From the NCBI GenBank assembly GCA_045110675.1, contig JBGCGJ010000034.1:1-15774 (forward strand): a stretch of DNA of 15,774 nt, read 5' to 3'. The stretch is from JBALVT01 sp045110675 (GTDB lineage Bacteria; Pseudomonadota; Gammaproteobacteria; Pseudomonadales; Halieaceae). The notes under the pieces are model-generated. The model had not been told where the DNA came from and made no database searches. It saw only the letters and a program-made list of their open reading frames with translations. A program made the position numbers and the translations under genes. Positions 15,165 through 15,774 of this stretch are shown one piece after another. Numbering within the stretch: position 1 is the stretch's first letter; each line of letters starts with the position of its first letter.

Positions 15165-15740
15165 ATGGCCATTGAATTCAAAATCAGCCGAGATCCACAT
15201 CTGCTACAGCAGTATTATCAGCTGCGTGAAGAATGCTTTCGTGAAGAACTGGGTATCCCTGATTTTGACGGTTCTGAAGAAGAGCGAGATAAAAATAGCC
15301 TGAAATTTCTGGCTATAGAAAACGGCAAATGTATTGGCGGAGCCAGAATCACATCAGAGCTGATCTTTCAGAGCCAAATAAAGCGCCTAGAAATAGACAA
15401 AAGCAGCTGCTGCATGTGGGAGCGCTTTGCGTTCCACCCTTCCATGCGGGCGCTACCGCTGATGCGGGAATTTTGTGTTCGCTTGAATGAAGTTTCCTGG
15501 CAAGCCGGATTTCACAACGCTGTTATCCTCAGCCCATTACCCAATGCGAGACTCTATCGCCTCGGCCATTCGACTATGGGAGTTGAATTCCACATTCACA
15601 GACGAGTTCCCCATTGCGCGCAAAGTCCGTTTGCAGGAATAGACCACTACTTCTCAACCGTTTCATTGCGCGACCTGAATCCGCGTTCTACTGACACTGC
15701 GATTGCGCAGAGAAACCGTTTGGAGCAACAAGACCACTAA
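15165..15740 (+). CDS. LuxI/GNAT-like acyltransferase downstream of a sigma-54 promoter
   Basis: A 191-residue protein resembling the autoinducer-synthase branch of GNAT acyltransferases, which transfer an acyl group from acyl-ACP or acyl-CoA to an amine. The N-terminus, LREECFREELG (20-30), matches the LR-x3-F-x2-LG block of LuxI proteins, with R21 and F25. D42, GGARIT (58-63) and WERFAF (85-90) lie where LuxI has its acidic residue, G-x-x-R and W-E-x-x-R-F motifs. The tryptophan after LG is Ile, and the WE-x-x-R spacing is shortened, so a true acyl-homoserine-lactone product is doubtful. An N-acyl amino acid synthase or other GNAT is equally possible. There is no signal peptide. AGAGG lies about 8 bases before ATG. 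No luxR-type gene is nearby. Expression should depend on RpoN and probably GlrR. Confidence 0.7.
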   Translation: MAIEFKISRDPHLLQQYYQLREECFREELGIPDFDGSEEERDKNSLKFLAIENGKCIGGARITSELIFQSQIKRLEIDKSSCCMWERFAFHPSMRALPLMREFCVRLNEVSWQAGFHNAVILSPLPNARLYRLGHSTMGVEFHIHRRVPHCAQSPFAGIDHYFSTVSLRDLNPRSTDTAIAQRNRLEQQDH

Positions 15741-15774
15741 CCTACAAAAACCAAGAACCCCTTTAAGGTGCTGC

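Overview
The window reads as ordinary chromosomal DNA of a gammaproteobacterium. The best indicator is an intact glrK-qseG-glrR cluster (sensor kinase, outer-membrane lipoprotein, sigma-54 response regulator) at 11561-14908. That gene order is characteristic of Gammaproteobacteria. Moderate GC, a glyoxalase II, a Pseudomonas-type carboxylesterase and a GGDEF-EAL protein fit a free-living, probably aquatic lineage, but I cannot name a genus. I see no rRNA, tRNA, insertion sequence, phage gene or CRISPR array.

Layout. (1) 1-2032, minus strand: a carboxylesterase, a glyoxalase II-like hydrolase and the N-terminal part of a luciferase-like flavin oxidoreductase cut by the window edge. (2) 2071-2778, minus strand: a decayed AraC-family regulator with an in-frame stop and an internal deletion that removes most of its DNA-binding domain. 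(3) 2882-4441, plus: a membrane-anchored FMN/Fe-S glutamate-synthase-like protein. (4) 4726-7062, plus: a HAMP-GGDEF-EAL cyclic-di-GMP enzyme. (5) 9916-7079, minus: an ElyC/YdcF-type membrane protein, a divergent inorganic-pyrophosphatase-like protein and a PLP-dependent amino-acid decarboxylase. (6) 9917-10616: two regulatory-looking intergenic regions, rich in direct and inverted repeats, around a small two-helix membrane protein. (7) 10617-11516: a protein with a MaoC/hotdog-type motif and no recognised function. (8) 11561-14908: glrK, qseG, glrR. (9) 14909-15740: a perfect sigma-54 promoter preceded by two sites resembling the enterobacterial GlrR operator (TGTC-N10-GACA), leading into a LuxI/GNAT-like acyltransferase.

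The most interesting inference is the last one. The glr system appears to control, from a sigma-54 promoter just beyond glrR, a gene whose product looks like an autoinducer-synthase-fold acyltransferase. In enterobacteria GlrR is known for activating the small RNA gene glmY; nothing resembling glmY is visible here. The promoter and sites are read directly from the sequence. The GlrR link rests on their match to the known consensus and on adjacency. The enzyme's substrate is unknown.
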